From Takifugu bimaculatus (lineage: Eukaryota; Chordata; Actinopteri; Tetraodontiformes; Tetraodontidae): a stretch of DNA of 64,000 nt. Below, one piece after another: positions 1 to 13,040 of this stretch (position 1 is its first letter; every line of letters starts with the position of its first letter). The notes below the pieces were generated by a model, which saw nothing but the letters and a program-made list of their open reading frames with translations, searched no databases and had not been told where the DNA came from. The translations under genes were made by a program, and so were the position numbers. The stretch spans positions 4,878,701-4,942,700 of the forward strand of contig CP034979.1 of NCBI GenBank assembly GCA_004026145.2, in the 5' to 3' direction.

Positions 1-250
1 TTTCAGTAAACAGGAGGACTATATAATTCTAATTCACCATATTTAATTCCAAACATTCTATGATCCTGTTTGCAAGGTCATGACCTGTGACACATACCAC
101 ATTTAACCATTATTTATTAATCATATTAAATATATTTCTGATCTTCAACATGAATTTGAGGATGTAATAGAGGCACTTAGTGTATTTAAGAATTACCAGT
201 TGTTTGTACTGAAAACTGGGGGGGAAAAGTTAAATCTACCAAGACTGAAA

Positions 251-259
251 ACAAACAAA

Positions 260-330
<71 letters not shown>
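251..330. repeat. (AC)n microsatellite
   Basis: Nearly pure AC dinucleotides with one TAC interruption, entered through a short AAAC run. The threonine-histidine frame across it is an artefact. Confidence 0.98.
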
Positions 331-334
<4 letters not shown>

Positions 335-783
335 CCCAACTTAAACACATACTTAGAAATCAGCAAAGATCAACTACACAGATAAACACACACCTGTATA
401 AAAATATGATGGTCTTCATGTGAGATTATACCGATTGTGAGAGCACACACCTGCAAATCTATATGGACAATTACTGAAATCACTCACACACACACATCAA
501 TATATGAAAATATTGTGTGCATAAAATGTCCCTCTGTTTTTAGAGTCGAGCAACACAGAGAAATAAATGTACACAAAGCACAATGTATTAAAACAGACAT
601 AAGTTCATGTTCAGAAATGTGGTGGAAACTTTTCACATCACTATTTTGTCATTTACTGTCAACACATAGTCAGAAACATCAGTGAAACATTGGTGAGACA
701 TGTTGTTGCTATTGAACCAACATAGTTAAAGAGCTACAGCCTTGGGGAAAAAAATCTACAGTGTGCAAATACCACTCACTTAC

Positions 784-785
784 TC

Positions 786-817
<32 letters not shown>

Positions 818-831
818 ACATACACACACAC
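784..831. repeat. (AC)n microsatellite
   Basis: AC dinucleotides with AAAC and ATAC interruptions. Confidence 0.95.
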
Positions 832-965
832 AGCAGAACTATAAGCTGTTAAAAAGGAATTGTAATATGTATAATAAAACATCTTTAGACAGCTGGTGCA
901 CATGCACACATGACCAGACACAATACGGATATTTTTCAGGCAGGTCAATACGTCAAAGATGTCGA

Positions 966-974
966 GCATGCGCG

Positions 975-1030
<56 letters not shown>

Positions 1031-1034
1031 CGAA
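966..1034. repeat. (CG)n(CA)n compound microsatellite
   Basis: About 9 CG/GC steps pass directly into about 25 CA units. Alternating purine-pyrimidine throughout gives strong Z-DNA potential. Confidence 0.97.
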
Positions 1035-2159
1035 CACAACACGTCTGTGAGCTGATTAGTCTGTTTGATGCCACCCACGGACCATGAAGCACCGTGGCCT
1101 GAACCCGTGACTAAGATCTGATTTTTTTTTAAAGTATGTCAAGTTCATTAACGCCGCTAATGTTACCACTAATGTCAATTTGATTGAAATATTTGGACAC
1201 GGTTCAGTCATATCATCTGCTGCATTCAGCCACATTACTATTGCTAACTTTGGAGGCGCATGACTCATTTTAAAAATCGTTCAACATCACAGAAACAGAG
1301 ATGACAAATAGCAAATGCGAAATAGTGTTGTACACTATTAAAACGATTCTGAAGTACTGCAGCAATTTCTTTCTAGTTTCACAATATAGATATGAAAATT
1401 TCAGCGATTGTCACTTTTTTCCTTTTCAACTTTTGGTTTGAAATGTGTTTGTTGCTACTGGAAAGGTTAAAAGATTTTTTTTTTTTCCAGTCGAAACTGA
1501 GTGGGCTCAAGTCAAATGTTCCCACATGCTTCATACTTCATAATTATCACTCCAGCATCATAGTTTCACTTTAACTTGAATGCATTTATTTATAGGAAAA
1601 AAAACAAAAGTAAAAAAAAGACGACCGGACCGAATCGAACAATAAAATAAAAAAAGGAACCAAAGCATTTACCTTCGAAATTGCGATTAAATAATAATGA
1701 TGATAATCATAATAAAACTGTTGCGATGCCCAAGTGTAAGATTTTAAATTACTGACATGATTTATATAATTCACAGCTCAAAACGAATCTAAAAAAAAAA
1801 TTATGAGAAGCTTTATTTTAATACCGGTGTGGTTAAACTGTTATAAATATGGCCGACAGCAATTCCACATGTCAAATGTTTTCATTTGTAACCTGAAGCA
1901 TTCATATAGATTTTTGTTTTTTTTTTATTGTGCAAAAAGAAGAAAAGAAAGAAGATTTGAGGACATTTTAGAGCTCTGCGCCCACACTCGGCAGGATCAT
2001 CGATCAAAGAGATTCTCGGTCTGATTCACAGTTTCACAACTGCTGCAGACTTTATTTATTAAGAAAAACCCAAACCTGCAGCAAACAAACTTTGTGTGTG
2101 TGTGACAGGTCATATTTCGACGGCACAAAAAACACACACACGCGCAAACACACAACCCA

Positions 2160-2620
2160 GAAACTACGACATCATGATTTGAAATTGTTGTCTCTGAAAA
2201 CGCTGGCGGGAAATTTCGGGGGCCCCGACTAAGAACCGGCTTCGGGCTACGATTGTTTTACTTTCAACTGAAGCTGCAAAGAAGAAGTCAGATCGCAACG
2301 ATGCCGAACAATTTTTGCCCGGACTGCCGAGGCTGAATTCGGCTATGTGGCGCAAGCAGCCGCGGCCCGGGGAGCCGGGGAGCCGGGGGGGCGGAGGGCC
2401 GGGGAGCCGCCGGCTGCTGTCCCCAGCGACCCCTGGCAAAGCCGACGTCACCCGCCTGGCTGCGTCACGTCAACTACAAGTGAAATTCACTTTTCCTCTG
2501 TCACTTCGAAAATGAGTCAGAGAGCAGAAAAGACGGAGGCTAAAGCCCGATACGAGCCGCAGATAGTCGAGAGGATCAGACGCGTCTCCTCTTCCTCTAC
2601 TCAATCTTAAATGCAGGAAA
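2160..2620. other. CpG-rich block without a recognised gene
   Basis: This block has far more CpG than its surroundings, with its densest part at 2,340-2,470 (GC-rich GGGGAGCCGG repeats). It could be a promoter island or first exon of a gene lying to either side. Frames on both strands are open but show no known motif, and low-complexity Pro/Gly/Arg runs explain their length. Confidence 0.4.
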
Positions 2621-4230
2621 TAAGCCTCTCCTTTCAGCCTTTAGCAGATAAAAAATCAGTTTGGAGTCTATCTTTAAATATCAGGTCTTTATGCTGATGG
2701 ACGAAAATAAAGAAGCAGATTCGATTCTGATTTGAATTCGAAGCAGGCATTTTGCGGTGTTTAATGGAGTGTATTGATCATGGTTTGAATTTGAAAAGTC
2801 TGAATCGCCTTTAAAGCCTCGCAGATCAAACGAGCCTCTCGTTTCACGTCAAGTTTCACAGGCAGCAGACTGAAGCGTTTGCCCAAGTCTCGAAAGAGAA
2901 GAGTGAAAGAATAAAATGAGAAGAGGGAGGAAAGCGAGAGAGACCCGAGAGCGATGTGGGAGGCTGTCTGGAGGAGAGCTGTGGTCTCCATTTTGAAGTG
3001 GCACCAAAAAAAAGGCCCTGCACACCTCCACAGCAACTGAAAACACAGCAGGAGTCAAACTGCTGCTGGGGGGTCGCCCAGACTCACACACAGAAGAGGT
3101 GCACTCCCACTCTCCATGTTGTGACACACGATGCAAAATAAACGTGTGTGAAGCACTGCTGAGTGGAGGCGATCGCAGCATCGAGCCCGGAGGAGAGGAT
3201 GGAGCTAAAGCACCAGCCTGGAGACTCTTTAACACCATCGGCCGCTCTTCACCACACACCTTTACACACTCTGCAAAGCTTTGAGGATGCTGAACTAGGT
3301 GACACAAACAGCTGCTGAAGGGTGGCCCAACACCACCTCACAGTTGCTGCTCCCACGTCCACTTGAAGTGCACAGGCTGACCGGCTTTGATGAACAGGCC
3401 ATTAAACAAAATCCTCTTATAGAAACCAAAAGCACCTGCTGCTTCTAGGGGCAATGAAGCTTTTAGAGTGGCTCTGCTCTGACTCCCACTCTCTTCCTAT
3501 ATGCAAAATCTGAAGGATCTAAAAACAATCCAGCTTGTTTCACCACATACAACCAGCAGTATGAATCACCTCGATGCATTTATTTTTGTGTGTCTGTGAA
3601 ATTTATATTGTCACTTGCACCTGAACGATTCCCCGATTCCCTGAGATGTCATGTGACGATCACCGAATTCCAGCTTATCTTGACATTTCCCAGCATGTTG
3701 GACTGGGTTGGACTGGAAAAGGTCATTTTGTCCTGGTGATGTCTTTTGCAACCCAAGTCTAAAACCAGCAATGCGGGGTCGACGTTGAACCCTTCCATCC
3801 CAATAAGCTCTTTATAGTGTCTTTTTACAGTTCATAGAATGAAACATCCAATTTCCAACCACATCTGTAGTGTTCTTTTGAGTAATTTGTTGAGAGAAAT
3901 GAAGATTGTTAGTCTTCGGGTTTTAGTGTCACCTAGTGGCCACCATTGGTATTACATCGAAAATCCACTCACTTTAGCTACTGATACCAGGAAACACGGC
4001 AGCTAAAGCATCTCGCGCTTCAGCGTAACAGTGCAACTCATTTTGCATTTTATGCAAAACTATAAATAAATACAACAAATGAAAACAAGGCTGAAGAACA
4101 ATTCAAAAATATCTTGCTTTTAGATTTAAGTTTGTTTTCTATGAGACAAATTTTATCTGATCAGGTGGGAGGTAAACTGAGAAAGGACTCAGTGTTTGTT
4201 TATTGGGTTATTTATCACAGAACTGCGAAT

Positions 4231-4232
4231 GA

Positions 4233-4267
<35 letters not shown>

Positions 4268-4432
4268 TGTGTGTGTGTGTGTTGCAGACATTTACCCACA
4301 ATGGCGTGAGAAACTGCAAGCCTCCTACAGTCTGGGACATGACAACCACAAGTGGGAGAAGTATCATATGTATGCACACAGACACACACATACACACAAG
4401 CAGACAGACACAAACACAAACACACACACAGG
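4231..4432. repeat. (GT)n and (CA)n microsatellite pair in opposite orientation
   Basis: A GT tract (4231-4282) and a CA-rich tract (4371-4432) lie about 90 bp apart in inverted orientation. The strands could pair to form a long hairpin. Confidence 0.93.
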
Positions 4433-6663
4433 ATGTACATGTAAACCTCCACGTTCAGCTAATAAACCGATCTAGCGGATCACCTTTATTTATACGACAG
4501 CTATTAAGCAAGAGGCTGAGGCTGAATCTTGTGATTATTATATTTTTTTCCATGCACAGAAGGTCAGTGGTGTTTTCATTCAAAAACGAATGTAGCAGCG
4601 GTGATTCAGACATATTACACAGAGAGAACATGTCAACAAACCTGATTCATAGTCTGTCCTTGGGATTAAGCTTACTTCAACCAGATTGAAGCACTTATAA
4701 TAACACTCGCTGATCACTGACCGTTTTACTGTAAATGCACAAACAAGAAACACCGGAAGCATTAAAAAAAGATACAAATCTGTGTGTTTCAACAATGGAC
4801 AACCACTTTGTTCAAGGACATTCATGGACCTTTTACCTACTGGTGCCTGTGTGGATCAAAACTCTTTCACTTCCCACCTGAAATGGTTTGATCCTGCTCA
4901 CAAACCCAAAGCATCATGGTGGATGAATGTTGCTTTGGGGTGCATATTGGATTATACAGATTATATAAATCTAGGTGAGGAGGATGCACAAGAACCTACA
5001 TAACTACACAGGAAAAAGCTGGTTGAGTGAAAGGGAACACTTGAAAAAAAAAGTTTGACTTGTAAATTCATGTAAATTCCTCTGTGAAATGCAACAGGGT
5101 TGTCCTCGCCTGCTCCGGGTCGGCTCAGACCATCTTGGCCAGTCATTTCCACTGAAGAGGTCAGCGATGGGTCAAATTACGTAACTCTCGAGCAGTCGGG
5201 ATGGAGAAACTATCTGCAGCTGGGTCAGTTTAGGTTTTCAGGGGGTTAAATCTGTTTCAGTACAACCTTCGGCATCAGCGGTCGCTAGTTCCTCTCACCT
5301 GAGTCCAGCTCAGACGGGAGATCGGCATCAATAAAGTGCTAAATTTAAAAAAAAAAAATTATCATGGAGAAAGTAAACTTTCTTTCAATTCATACCGTTG
5401 CAAAAATAAGTGCAAACTGCACTGTGGGTCTGTCGAGCCACAAAAGGTCTCTGCAACTCAGATGTGGATAAATGCCACCCACATATTTACTTTTAGTTTC
5501 TTCAAGTAAACAAAGAAACAACTCATTACTATATAATGATAATAAATAATTATTATGATAATAATTACTATGATCATAATCATTATTCATTAACAACAAC
5601 TGTGTGTCCTTATTTGTAACTTTACATTAGTTCAAACATAATATAGGCCTGTAGAGCTAATTCGCCTCGATGGATGCTAGATTAAAATGCTAATAAGAAG
5701 CTAAATAAAAGCAGCTATTCATGGTACGTACACCATTAGCAGATATCTAAAGGAATGGGGCTGAATCAGAGCAAAAATAAGCAGGGCAAGTCTGAAGTAC
5801 CGCTTTAAACTTTATACAGCATCAGATAAGAAGCAGGTCAGCTGTGGTGGATCAACACATGCTGAAATTTGCAGAATGCCTCCCCACACGGGGTTCCAAC
5901 ATTTCAAATAGACAGTTACAGCTACAGGGGTGGACCTATGCTGTGGGAGTGTGAAACACATCCTGGCTCAAAGCATATTTAGCCAGTGAAACAACAATTT
6001 TTGTCAACTTCTGAAAAACCAGACTGAGAAAAGGTTTGTGGTTTTCATGCTTTTTTACTATTCAAAGCGGCATCTCTGAAGGGAGGCAACTTTGACATTT
6101 AACATTGTGTTTATACCATCTGCAGAGCCCACACACTCCTGACACCTGATGCTTTCTTCTGCAGTGACAATAACACTCATGCATGGCCAATTTTGGAACA
6201 AACAAACAATATTCACACGGCTCAGAATTCTCAAAATTCTCCGTTCCCAGGCTTAATGTGTTGCACGTAGAAGATTATTTCTCTGCTGACTGACAAAGGA
6301 AACCAGCAAAGTTTTGTACAAGTGTCACCGGTTGGCGACTGCGAAAAACGCTGCCATCGCACACACCTGACTCTATCTTCACAATTTTGTGATGTCGCCG
6401 ATTTAGTTGCAACTGTGCTGAACATCAGCTTCTTTTCATCATTTTAAAGTTCAAAGGTCGTGCACATGAGTCACTCAGTAGTTGTTGCTGCCACTGCAGA
6501 CATTTTAATTACTGCTGGAGAGTCAGACCGCCGTATGCGTTGGGCTAACGTTATATTGGCTTTGTTGGATTTGTGTCCAGTTCATTATCCAGCCACTTCG
6601 AAAAGGCCGGCCTAAACTTTGTAAAACAACAACAAAAATTCAAATATGTGCAGTTAAAAACCA

Positions 6664-6735
6664 TCCCTGAACACACACACACACAGGAGGAGAGGAGGAT
6701 CAGTGGGGCCAGTGACACCATAAACCCTGGTCAAC

Positions 6736-6771
<36 letters not shown>
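6664..6771. repeat. (CA)n microsatellites
   Basis: A short CA run at 6671-6686 and a longer pure one at 6739-6770. Confidence 0.93.
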
Positions 6772-6773
<2 letters not shown>

Positions 6774-9432
6774 CATGCATCCAACTGGTGACCACATCTA
6801 CCAGTAACTATGAACAGAGCAGGACCATCATCCACTTGGCTCTGGTCCCACTCGGTGCATTGGCCATTTTACTCTGCATCTCAGCAGCTGGTAAACATAC
6901 GTCAGCCCTGTCGTTGTCATAGTAACCACAATAGTTATAGTCTTGTCATGGTTCGCGGTTTGTCTGGGTGCAAGTACGGTGCTTTAAAACAGAACCGAAT
7001 TGAAGATTCGGGGTTTTAGCATCTATGGGAAGAGGATTAATAGAAAATAAGGCAGGAAGATGCCGGTTTGAGACGCGTGACGTCAGGACGACCTCAGGAT
7101 AATAATCTCTCATTTCCATATAGGCAGCAGGATCCACGCCTCATTTCCTCAAACATTTCACTCCGCACCGACCCCCCAAGATAAGATCTGCACCTCCATT
7201 TAAATGACGGGGTTTAAAATTAGACCAAAGGCGACAGAGCGAAAACACGCCGTGGGAGTGACGTGGTCGGCCGTCAACGCCCCAACACGCACACCTTTTT
7301 CACATTTATTCCAGAATTAAAATACAACATCATTTCATGCGTCCACCCTTGGGCACGTTACAGTTTTCCCTATTTGCAAATAATCGCTTTACTCAACTCT
7401 AACTTGTCTGGGCGCAAATGGCACAACAATGAAACGGTTAGTTTGCTCCTTTATAAAGACAAACTTCCGGCGAGGCCAGACATCGTTGCGGGGGGAAAAG
7501 TGCGCAATGAACAAGTGAGGCGCAAAAATAGCGAAGAAAGCACCAAAAGGCTCGCGAGAGGAAATAAACACTATTCATATTTAACGCTATTTTAACACTA
7601 ATGTATTTCTAAACATTTCTAATTAACAGAATTCATTTTCCAGACAGACTCGCAAGGTAAACAATTAACCTTTACAGTGTTGTTGAGGTTTAGACAACCT
7701 GTGCGTTACGAGAATCTTCCACGTATTCGTGGAAGAAATAAACGCAACAATCTCACCAGTAAAGCGCCTCACAGCCACCACAGCTCCACTTGTTTAGCTT
7801 TGATGCCCACAGAGCTTTATCATGTGGCTTTGATCAGTAAACACCTGATCTTGGTGCAGGCACCAAGTCCACCATGAGAAGCTTAATCAGCAGTGAACGT
7901 TCGGGCCTCTGAAATTAGAATTGAAATAGCGCGTAAATTAGTTTCAAATTGCGGAACTTTCACATCAAATTGTGCAAAATGAGGGTTACACGAATACACA
8001 TACTTATTTAGCTCACTAGTGATGTGAAGAGAATTCTGTGGAACAGATTTGTCTTTATTAAAGTTCACAAAAACGCAGCGACATTTCATGTGACGACGGA
8101 AATTTTCATCATCGTGAGAGTAAAGAAATCATCTTTTTCGCTTTTCTTCTAAGTCGGTCCAAAGTTTTATAGTACATTTCAGCATCACAACAACCCAAAT
8201 ATCCATTCTGCTGACTTAAAGCGAGACACGCACGGGCTGAATATTATCCTCCTCACGACCGCAGTTGACTCAGAAACACACAAACACACTCACACAAGAA
8301 TAAAGATGTGAAACTTTAGATATCAAGGTTCAAAGTGAATTAACTTCAAATGCCGGAGCTCATTTCCATCAGCGGGCAGCAAGTTTGGGGATTTAACCAG
8401 CAGTTTCTTCGAGATGATTGAGACATGACATAAAAATCATTTTTGTTCGTTTTTAATCGATGTGCAGTTTCAGAGACTTTTCACTGTGAAATTCTACGAC
8501 CTTTTAAAATAAAACAAGAATTTGCAGGGTTTGGTTTTTTTTTAGATTAGTTTCTGCACCCCCGTGTCTGTACCTCATGTCCACCTGAGTCATGAATCCT
8601 TGCACAACGTGCGAGAATGTGTGAGAAGGAAAAACAAATTTCAAATGTCAAACGTCTACTTTCTCATCACACAGGAAGCTTATCGGCCCGTGACATTTAG
8701 ATTGCGACTTTCTTGCTGTTTGGTTGCCTCCAGGAGACTAAATATGTCAAGAGACCGACTCGGTATCACCTGATGTACAGAGGAAACCGTGGCATCTTTT
8801 TTTTTTAATGTGTTATTAGCACTTTATTTGGATTTGCATAAGAACTAAAGTCCGTCGCTGCTCATTTGATTGTCTGAATGGCCGAAATAAGAGTCAACGC
8901 CTTTGTTTCCCCACTTTTACTGTAACTATTGATCCGAACATTTTTTTAATTTGTTCAGTTCTGATAGCATAGGGACCCGTTTTAAACTATTTTGAAATGT
9001 CGACGCAGAATCGCGCGGTGCGCCGAAATGGAGACGGCAATGGACTTGGGGTGTGAACAGAACACGAGAAAGAGATGTATTGGATTTATTTCTGCTTTTC
9101 ACGGTTTCCTCGTTGCTTTAACCAACTTTCGGTATCGAATATTGTCAATGTTGGGGGCGTCCGTGCGTAAAACGCCTCCAAAGTTGATCGTTCTGGCCAT
9201 CTATGACCCCAGGATTGCTTCTTCTCTGGCCTCGAAGGCTTTCCTGCAGATGCAACTTGAATTTTGTCTTCTCGCTGCAAGAAATCAAAGACAATATTGG
9301 GGATTTGGGGTGGAAAATATCAGATATCGTTTTGATTTTTGCGTAATCTGACCTCAAAACATGAACATATACTCTTTACACACCCAGAACAGGTGATTGT
9401 CGACGTTGTTCCCGTAAAGTCTAGCTCAAAGA

Positions 9433-9598
9433 TTATTATTCTTATTTTTATACTATTACCATTATTATTACTATTATTAACATTAACAATGACATTAATA
9501 ATAATTCTAATTTTTCTACTACTACTACTAATAATAATAATAATAACAATAATAACAACAATAATTATAATATTATAATAACAATAATAATAATAAAC
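9433..9598. repeat. Imperfect AAT/ATT triplet tract
   Basis: About 165 bp of interrupted ATT then AAT and AAC triplets change strand bias part-way, so the two halves could pair with each other. Confidence 0.9.
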
Positions 9599-10138
9599 CG
9601 TCCTGAAATGTTTGAGAGTAGACTTGTAGGTTTGATAAATCGGTAAATGTTGCTATTCACAGAGAATTACCGTGATCCAACAGCGTCCCGTCAAAATTTC
9701 TCACACGTCTTTACTACCAGCATTGTTGATCGAAACTTGCTCACTCAAACGTTGGAAACGCATGACACGAAATATTTACTTTCGTGTGGTAGAATTTCCA
9801 CCAAAAGATCCACCAGCACAAATCAACAAGAGAAAACGGTTTTTTTTCTCCTTTTGAATTGTGAAACTCAACAATCTTGTTGGGTTTTATGTCTGTTTTT
9901 TTTTGTAGCATATAGTGTCAAAGAAGGGCCTGGATTTAGATAAAACCTAAAGGACAAAAGCTGATTGTTGGTAGGATGCCAGCGATCAAATATATTTGTC
10001 AGTCGAAATTGTGCTTTAACCCTCAGATGACGGAGAGTTTTCAGGTCAAGAGCGGCTGCTTTCTGCGAGAAGATGCTGCCACCTTGTGGCAGGAAAAGCA
10101 AACTACAACTACCTTGTCACCTTAGCCAAAGTATATGA

Positions 10139-10241
10139 CACACATGCACACTCACTCACACACTCACTCAAACCCACACCCACACCCACACCCACCCACA
10201 CACACACACAAACACTCACTCACACCCACACACACACACCT
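10139..10241. repeat. CACT/CACCCA-type imperfect repeat
   Basis: Mixed CACTCA, CACCCA and CA units, a degenerate microsatellite. Confidence 0.9.
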
Positions 10242-11511
10242 GAACCGAGTTCACGGTGGGAACAGGCACCTCAAACCAATTGTTTCTCTCCGTTAGCAGT
10301 TTGAGCTCCAGAGAGGTATGAGACAACATGTCACAAAGCTCAACTATAAATGTGCATAGGATGGAATTTTAAAAGATAACCTGTCTACAAAGCAACCCGA
10401 TTTTCACTGGCTCCTAAATAACATTTGCATATCAAGAAACGCATTTGTATATCACGAGAGATGTGTCAGAAGAGACAGAGGACACTGGCCATAAGAACAG
10501 AAAACACACAACTTGGCACCTGTTGACTAATAAAAATAGATAATAATTCCATGTGAATAAAGTTTATTTAAGGAAGGAAAGAGGTAAAGCTCTGCCGGGA
10601 GAGCTGTGCGAAAAAATCCGCTGCCCTTTTTTCTTCCTGGCTGTATTTGGTGCAAGCGTTAAATGGTGTGATCTGATGTAAACCAAGGAAATATTTCCGG
10701 GTTGAGACACTTTACAATATAGTTGCAGTCCTTAAGTTTTAGAGTCTGTCAAAGTTTTTGCTGTTATTCGCCGTACTTCTTTTCCAGGAACACAAAATTG
10801 AAAATACCAGATATAATATTAAACCAATTCATCTCTGTCTCTGCAAGTAAGTCATTTTTGGACGTGGTGGTGTTCTTACACATTTACTGTTATCTCACAC
10901 CAGCCGATGATGCGTACAGAGATAACAGGTCACACACGCCTGCGCACACTAGTGACCTACTACCGTTTTTACTGAGACAGGATATTCAGCTGTGACATTT
11001 ATCCATTTGGTCCTGCCCTCTGACTCATGACAACATGCACACAGATGGGGTGCTATCACAGGTTCACAAAACCCCAAATTTGCCAGATTTAGTCAGATTT
11101 CACAGCGTCGTGTCTCCAAACTCATTTATATGCTAGAAAAACTGCAACTACTTCATTAAAAAGAAAGATTTCCTGGCTGGTACAGTTATAAAGTAGCACT
11201 ATCCATCTTATGTTTGACCATGTAACCTGCAAAAAGAAGAATCTGTCCACATCTGCCGCCAGCTCAGCAGCTTCCTTGTGCCAAACGTCCACTCACTCAG
11301 TTCTGCTCGTCTCTGCAGAGCGCACGTGGAGCTGCACACACCAGAACTACGGTACTCTGATTCAAATTAACACCAAGCTACAACCAAACACTCATACATG
11401 TGATCGTCTCTGGAGGGAATTCTGCCCCAAAGTGACTCAATCTGATCCTTTACTCCCACATTTGTGATGAGAAATGATGTCATAGGGACAGAAGCTGATT
11501 TGGCATTAAGA

Positions 11512-11576
11512 GGAAGGGAGAAGAGGACAGAAGAGGACAGGATGGGACAGGATGGGATGGGATGGGACAGGACAGC
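11512..11576. repeat. GGACA/GGATG short tandem repeat
   Basis: Pentamer units AGGAC, GGGAC and GGGAT repeat over about 65 bp. Confidence 0.8.
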
Positions 11577-11807
11577 CAGTCACTGATGGAGAATCAATAT
11601 TTTATATAGTTAAACTGACTGCCTGGTGTTGACTTTTAATCTCAGGGACACGTGCCTGGAATATCTGGAAGGTTTTGACCACCTTAAACCAGACAAACAC
11701 CAGTGAAACAAGATCTTCTACAGTGATTCAGTGAGTTAAACTTCACGTTTTGACAGAATTAGAACTTAATCTGAGATTTGGGGCTTTTTCATCATTATCA
11801 ATATTGC

Positions 11808-11883
11808 TATTATTATTATTATTATTATTATTGGTTCTATTGTTACTATTATTATGGATATTATACTTATTATTAATAGACTA
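11808..11883. repeat. ATT-rich triplet tract
   Basis: Repeated ATT/TTATTAT triplets directly precede the AGT/AGC array and may share its origin. Confidence 0.85.
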
Positions 11884-13040
11884 GAAGTAGCAGTAGCAGC
11901 AGTCATAGGAGTAGTAGTAGCAGTAATAGTAGCCGCAGTAGCAATAGTAGCAGTAGCAGTAGCAGTAGCAGTAGTAGTAGTAGTAGTAGTAGTAGCAGTT
12001 ACAGTAATAGCAGTAGCAGTAGCACCAGTCATAGGAGTAGTAGTAGCAGTAATAGTAGCCGCAGTAGCAATAGTAGTAATAGCAGTAGCAGTAGTAGTAG
12101 CCGCAGTAGCAGTAGTAGTAGCCGCAGTAGCAATAGTAGTAATAGCAGTAGCAGTAGTAGTAGCCGCAGTAGCAGTAGTAGTAGCCGCAGTAGCAATAGT
12201 AGTAATAGCAGTAGCAGTAGTAGTAGCCGCAGTAGCAATAGTAGCAGTAGCAGTAGTAGTAGCCGCAGTAGCAATAGTAGTAGTAGCAGTAGGAGTAATA
12301 GTAGCCGCAGTAGCAATAGTAGTAGTAGCACTAGCAGTAATAGTAGCCGCAGTAGCAATAGTAGTAGTAGCGGTAGCAGTAGCAGTAGCAGTAGCAGTAG
12401 CAGTAGTAGTAGTAGTAGCAGTTACAGTAATAGCAGTAGCAGTAGCACCAGTCATAGGAGTAGCCATAGCAGTAATAGTAGCAGCAGTAGCAGTAGTAGA
12501 GGCAGTAGCAGTAGTAGTAACAGTAGTAGTAGCAGTAAGAGTAGTAGTAGTAGCAGAGGCAGTAGCAGTAGTAGAGGCAGTAGCAGTAGTAGTAACAGTA
12601 GTAGTAGCAGTAAGAGTAGTAGTAGTAGCAGAGGCAGTAGCAGTAGTAGAGGCAGTAGCAGTAGTAGTAACAGTAGTAGTAGCAGTAAGAGTAGTAGTAG
12701 TAGCAGAGGCAGTAGCAGTAGTAGAGGCAGTAGCAGTAGTAGTAACAGTAGTAGTAGCAGTAAGAGTAGTAGTAGTAGTAGAGGCAGTAGCAGTAGTAGA
12801 GACAGTAGCAGTAGTAGAGGCAGTAGCAGTAGTAGTAACAGTAGTAGTAGCAGTAAGAGTAGTAGTAGTAGCAGAGGCAGTAGCAGTAGTAGAGGCAGTA
12901 GCAGTAGTAGTAACAGTAGTAGTAGCAGTAATAGTAGTAGTAGCAGAGGCAGTAGCAGTAGTAGAGGCAGTAGCAGTAGTAGTAACAGTAGCAGTAGTAG
13001 TAACAGTAGTAGTAGTAAGAGTAGTAGCAGTAGAAGTACT
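11884..13040. repeat. 1.16-kb AGT/AGC trinucleotide array with higher-order units
   Basis: The array is made almost wholly of AGT, AGC, AAT, CGC and AGG triplets. It has two zones. From about 12,060 to 12,260, units of 63 bp recur (GCAATAGTAGTAATAGCAG at 12067, 12130, 12193). From 12,490 to 13,000, a 75-bp unit recurs (AACAGTAGTAG at about 12519, 12594, 12669, 12744, then after an 18-bp insertion 12837, and 12912). Because every unit is a multiple of three, long frames stay open on both strands (396 and 233 codons), but they encode only Val/Ala or Thr/Ala runs. Confidence 0.95.

Larger units (their letters stand above)
1..2159. other. Intergenic or intronic sequence
   Basis: AT-rich sequence with three (AC)n tracts. 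I see no exon with both splice signals and coding bias. Confidence 0.6.
2621..11807. other. Intergenic or intronic sequence with scattered microsatellites
   Basis: No recognisable coding exon. A slightly CpG-richer stretch lies at 7,130-7,570 and a 9-bp-stem hairpin at 7715-7736. The longest frame (8992-9351, plus) has no motif and no conserved pattern that I recognise. Confidence 0.55.

Noticed and set aside
784..1092. Cys-Val and Thr-His repeat frames across (AC)n tracts, also at 200-385 and 4114-4689
   Set aside because: These are dinucleotide repeat artefacts.
2849..3307. A 152-codon minus-strand frame
   Set aside because: Composition looks random, with no conserved motif and no exon signals.
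8992..9351. A 119-codon plus-strand frame
   Set aside because: No recognisable domain, no splice context, and the length is plausible by chance in a CpG-poor region. Not supported as a gene.
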